64,000 bases of DNA, from positions 2,764,001 through 2,828,000 of the forward strand of contig NZ_AP026708.1 of the NCBI RefSeq assembly GCF_026000375.1. Reading direction: 5' to 3'. The translations under genes were made by a program, and so were the position numbers. Numbering within the stretch: the stretch's first letter is position 1; every line of letters starts with the position of its first letter. This document shows positions 62,904 to 64,000 of this stretch, piece after piece. The stretch is from Pseudodesulfovibrio portus. Lineage in GTDB: Bacteria; Desulfobacterota; Desulfovibrionia; Desulfovibrionales; Desulfovibrionaceae. The notes beneath the pieces were generated by a model. The model saw only the letters and a program-made list of their open reading frames with translations, ran no database searches and was not told where the DNA came from.

Positions 62904-64000
62904 TTAGATCTTGCAGGCGGTGCGAAGATCGTCCACGGCGTCGGTCTGCTCCCAGGTGAACTCGGGGAGTTCGCGGCCGAAGTGGCCGTAGTTGGTGGAG
63001 GCCTGGAAAATGGGACGACGCAGGTTGAGGCGTTCCAGGATGAAGTAGGGGCGCATGTCAAAGACCTCGGTGACGGCCTTGGTCAGCGCCTCGTCGGTCA
63101 CCTTGCCGGTGCCGCGGGAGCAGACGACCACGGAAACCGGGTCGGCCACGCCGATGGCGTAGGCGATCTGGACTTCGCACTGGTCGGCCAGGCCTGCGGC
63201 CACGACGTTCTTGGCCACGTAGCGGGCCATGTAGGCACCGGAGCGGTCGACCTTGGACGGGTCCTTGCCGGAGAACGCGCCGCCGCCGTGGGCACCCGCG
63301 CCGCCGTAGGTGTCGTTGATGATCTTGCGACCGGTCAGTCCGCAGTCGCCGACCGGGCCGCCGATGACGAAGCGGCCGGTGGGGTTGATGTAGGACTTGA
63401 GCTTATCGTCGATCAGTTCGGCGGGCAGGGTCTTCATCACGACTTCGCGCAGGATGTCTTCCTGCAACTGGCCCAGCTCGACGCCTTCGGCATGCTGGGA
63501 GGAAACGACCACGTTGTCGATGCGAATGGGCTTGCCGTTGTCGAATTCGACGCAGACCTGGGTCTTTCCGTCAGGGCGCAGGTAGTCGAGAATGCCTTCC
63601 TTGCGCACGTCGGTCAGACGCTTGGAGAGCTGATGGGCGTAGTAGATGGGGGTGGGCATCAGGGTCGGGGTTTCATTGGTGGCGAAACCGAACATCATGC
63701 CCTGGTCGCCCGCGCCCTGTTCCTCGGGCTTCTGGCGGTCAACGCCCTGCGCGATGTCGGGGGACTGCTTGTCGATGGAGGAGATGACGGCGCAGGTTTC
63801 CGAGTCGAAGCCCATGGTGTCGGCGGAATTGTAGCCGATGTCCTTGATGGTGGCGCGGACGATCTCGGGAAAGTCGGCGTAGGCCGTGGTGGAGATTTCA
63901 CCGGCGATGAATGCCATGCCGGTGGTGACCAGCGTCTCGCAGGCCACGCGCGCCATGGAGTCCTGGGCGATGATCGCGTCCAGGATGGCGTCGGAAATCT
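62904..64000 (-). CDS. metK: S-adenosylmethionine synthetase (5' end beyond window)
   Basis: The frame runs off the right edge; 364 of about 390 residues are visible, beginning [15 protein letters not shown]. It has [10 protein letters not shown] (nucleotide/methionine site) and the P-loop-like [22 protein letters not shown], with [13 protein letters not shown] between. Makes S-adenosylmethionine from methionine and ATP. Any control element upstream lies outside the window. Confidence 0.96.
   Translation of the reverse strand, partial: ISDAILDAIIAQDSMARVACETLVTTGMAFIAGEISTTAYADFPEIVRATIKDIGYNSADTMGFDSETCAVISSIDKQSPDIAQGVDRQKPEEQGAGDQGMMFGFATNETPTLMPTPIYYAHQLSKRLTDVRKEGILDYLRPDGKTQVCVEFDNGKPIRIDNVVVSSQHAEGVELGQLQEDILREVVMKTLPAELIDDKLKSYINPTGRFVIGGPVGDCGLTGRKIINDTYGGAGAHGGGAFSGKDPSKVDRSGAYMARYVAKNVVAAGLADQCEVQIAYAIGVADPVSVVVCSRGTGKVTDEALTKAVTEVFDMRPYFILERLNLRRPIFQASTNYGHFGRELPEFTWEQTDAVDDLRTACKI

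Overview
The window is about 64 kb of GC-rich bacterial chromosome with dense, mostly leftward operons. Several features together point to a sulfate-reducing deltaproteobacterium of the Desulfovibrionaceae, probably marine (Pseudodesulfovibrio-like). These are an archaeal-type entry to the shikimate pathway joined to a full trp operon, a free-standing archaeal-type glutamate synthase domain, a lysine aminomutase/beta-lysine acetyltransferase pair for an osmolyte, a CarD regulator, and GC-rich hairpin repeats between genes. The assignment is inference; there is no rRNA in the window.

Layout. 1-5.2 kb (+): a polar amino-acid ABC transporter (binding protein cut by the window edge), the kamA/ablB pair and a YitT-type membrane protein. 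5.2-11.5 kb: tRNA-Thr(CGU) with its terminator, an orphan hydantoinase A, a small STAS-like protein, an ADP-forming acyl-CoA synthetase, then about 1 kb without genes that is packed with inverted, structured repeats. 11.5-29.9 kb: housekeeping genes, nearly all on the minus strand (tautomerase, sensor kinase, arginase-family enzyme, hslVU, macro-domain protein, ClC channel, ribF, M48 protease, rho, carD, pth, L25, prs, tRNA-Gln, ispE, a DegP/HtrA protease). 30.0-30.5 kb: tRNA-Arg(CCU) followed by a three-copy 154-bp tandem repeat whose unit carries the last 19 nt of the tRNA, its terminator and a row of small hairpins. 30.5-43.3 kb: PAS/GAF sensor kinase, infA, an RRM protein, a sialidase-like protein, a phenylacetate-CoA ligase, prepilin peptidase, an unusual kinase-like/USP/kinase-like cluster, a BON lipoprotein, an ArnT-like glycosyltransferase and a low-GC orphan gene.

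43.5-55.8 kb (-) is the most coherent block: ADH synthase, 3-dehydroquinate synthase II, pheA, aroA, tyrA, trpE, trpG, trpD, trpC, trpF, trpB, trpA. These genes cover the start of the shikimate pathway, EPSP synthase and the branches to Phe, Tyr and Trp. In front of it lies a previously unlabelled 31-codon leader peptide with nine aromatic residues (Phe, Tyr and Trp) in an 11-codon stretch, followed by a strong intrinsic terminator. I read this as a ribosome-mediated attenuator sensing all three aromatic amino acids. The divergent side (56.0-59.2 kb, +) has a sigma-54 promoter, amtB, a PII protein lacking the usual uridylylated Tyr51, and an EAL-domain protein. The last part (59.2-64 kb, -) holds a PEP-CTERM protein, a second STAS-like protein, the glutamate-synthase-domain protein and metK (cut by the window edge).

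The best candidates for undescribed biology are: (1) the aromatic leader/attenuator; (2) a repeat made of four small hairpins whose stems change in a compensatory way while the loops stay fixed, found once near 11.3 kb and three times next to tRNA-Arg; (3) the paired atypical kinases flanking a universal stress protein.
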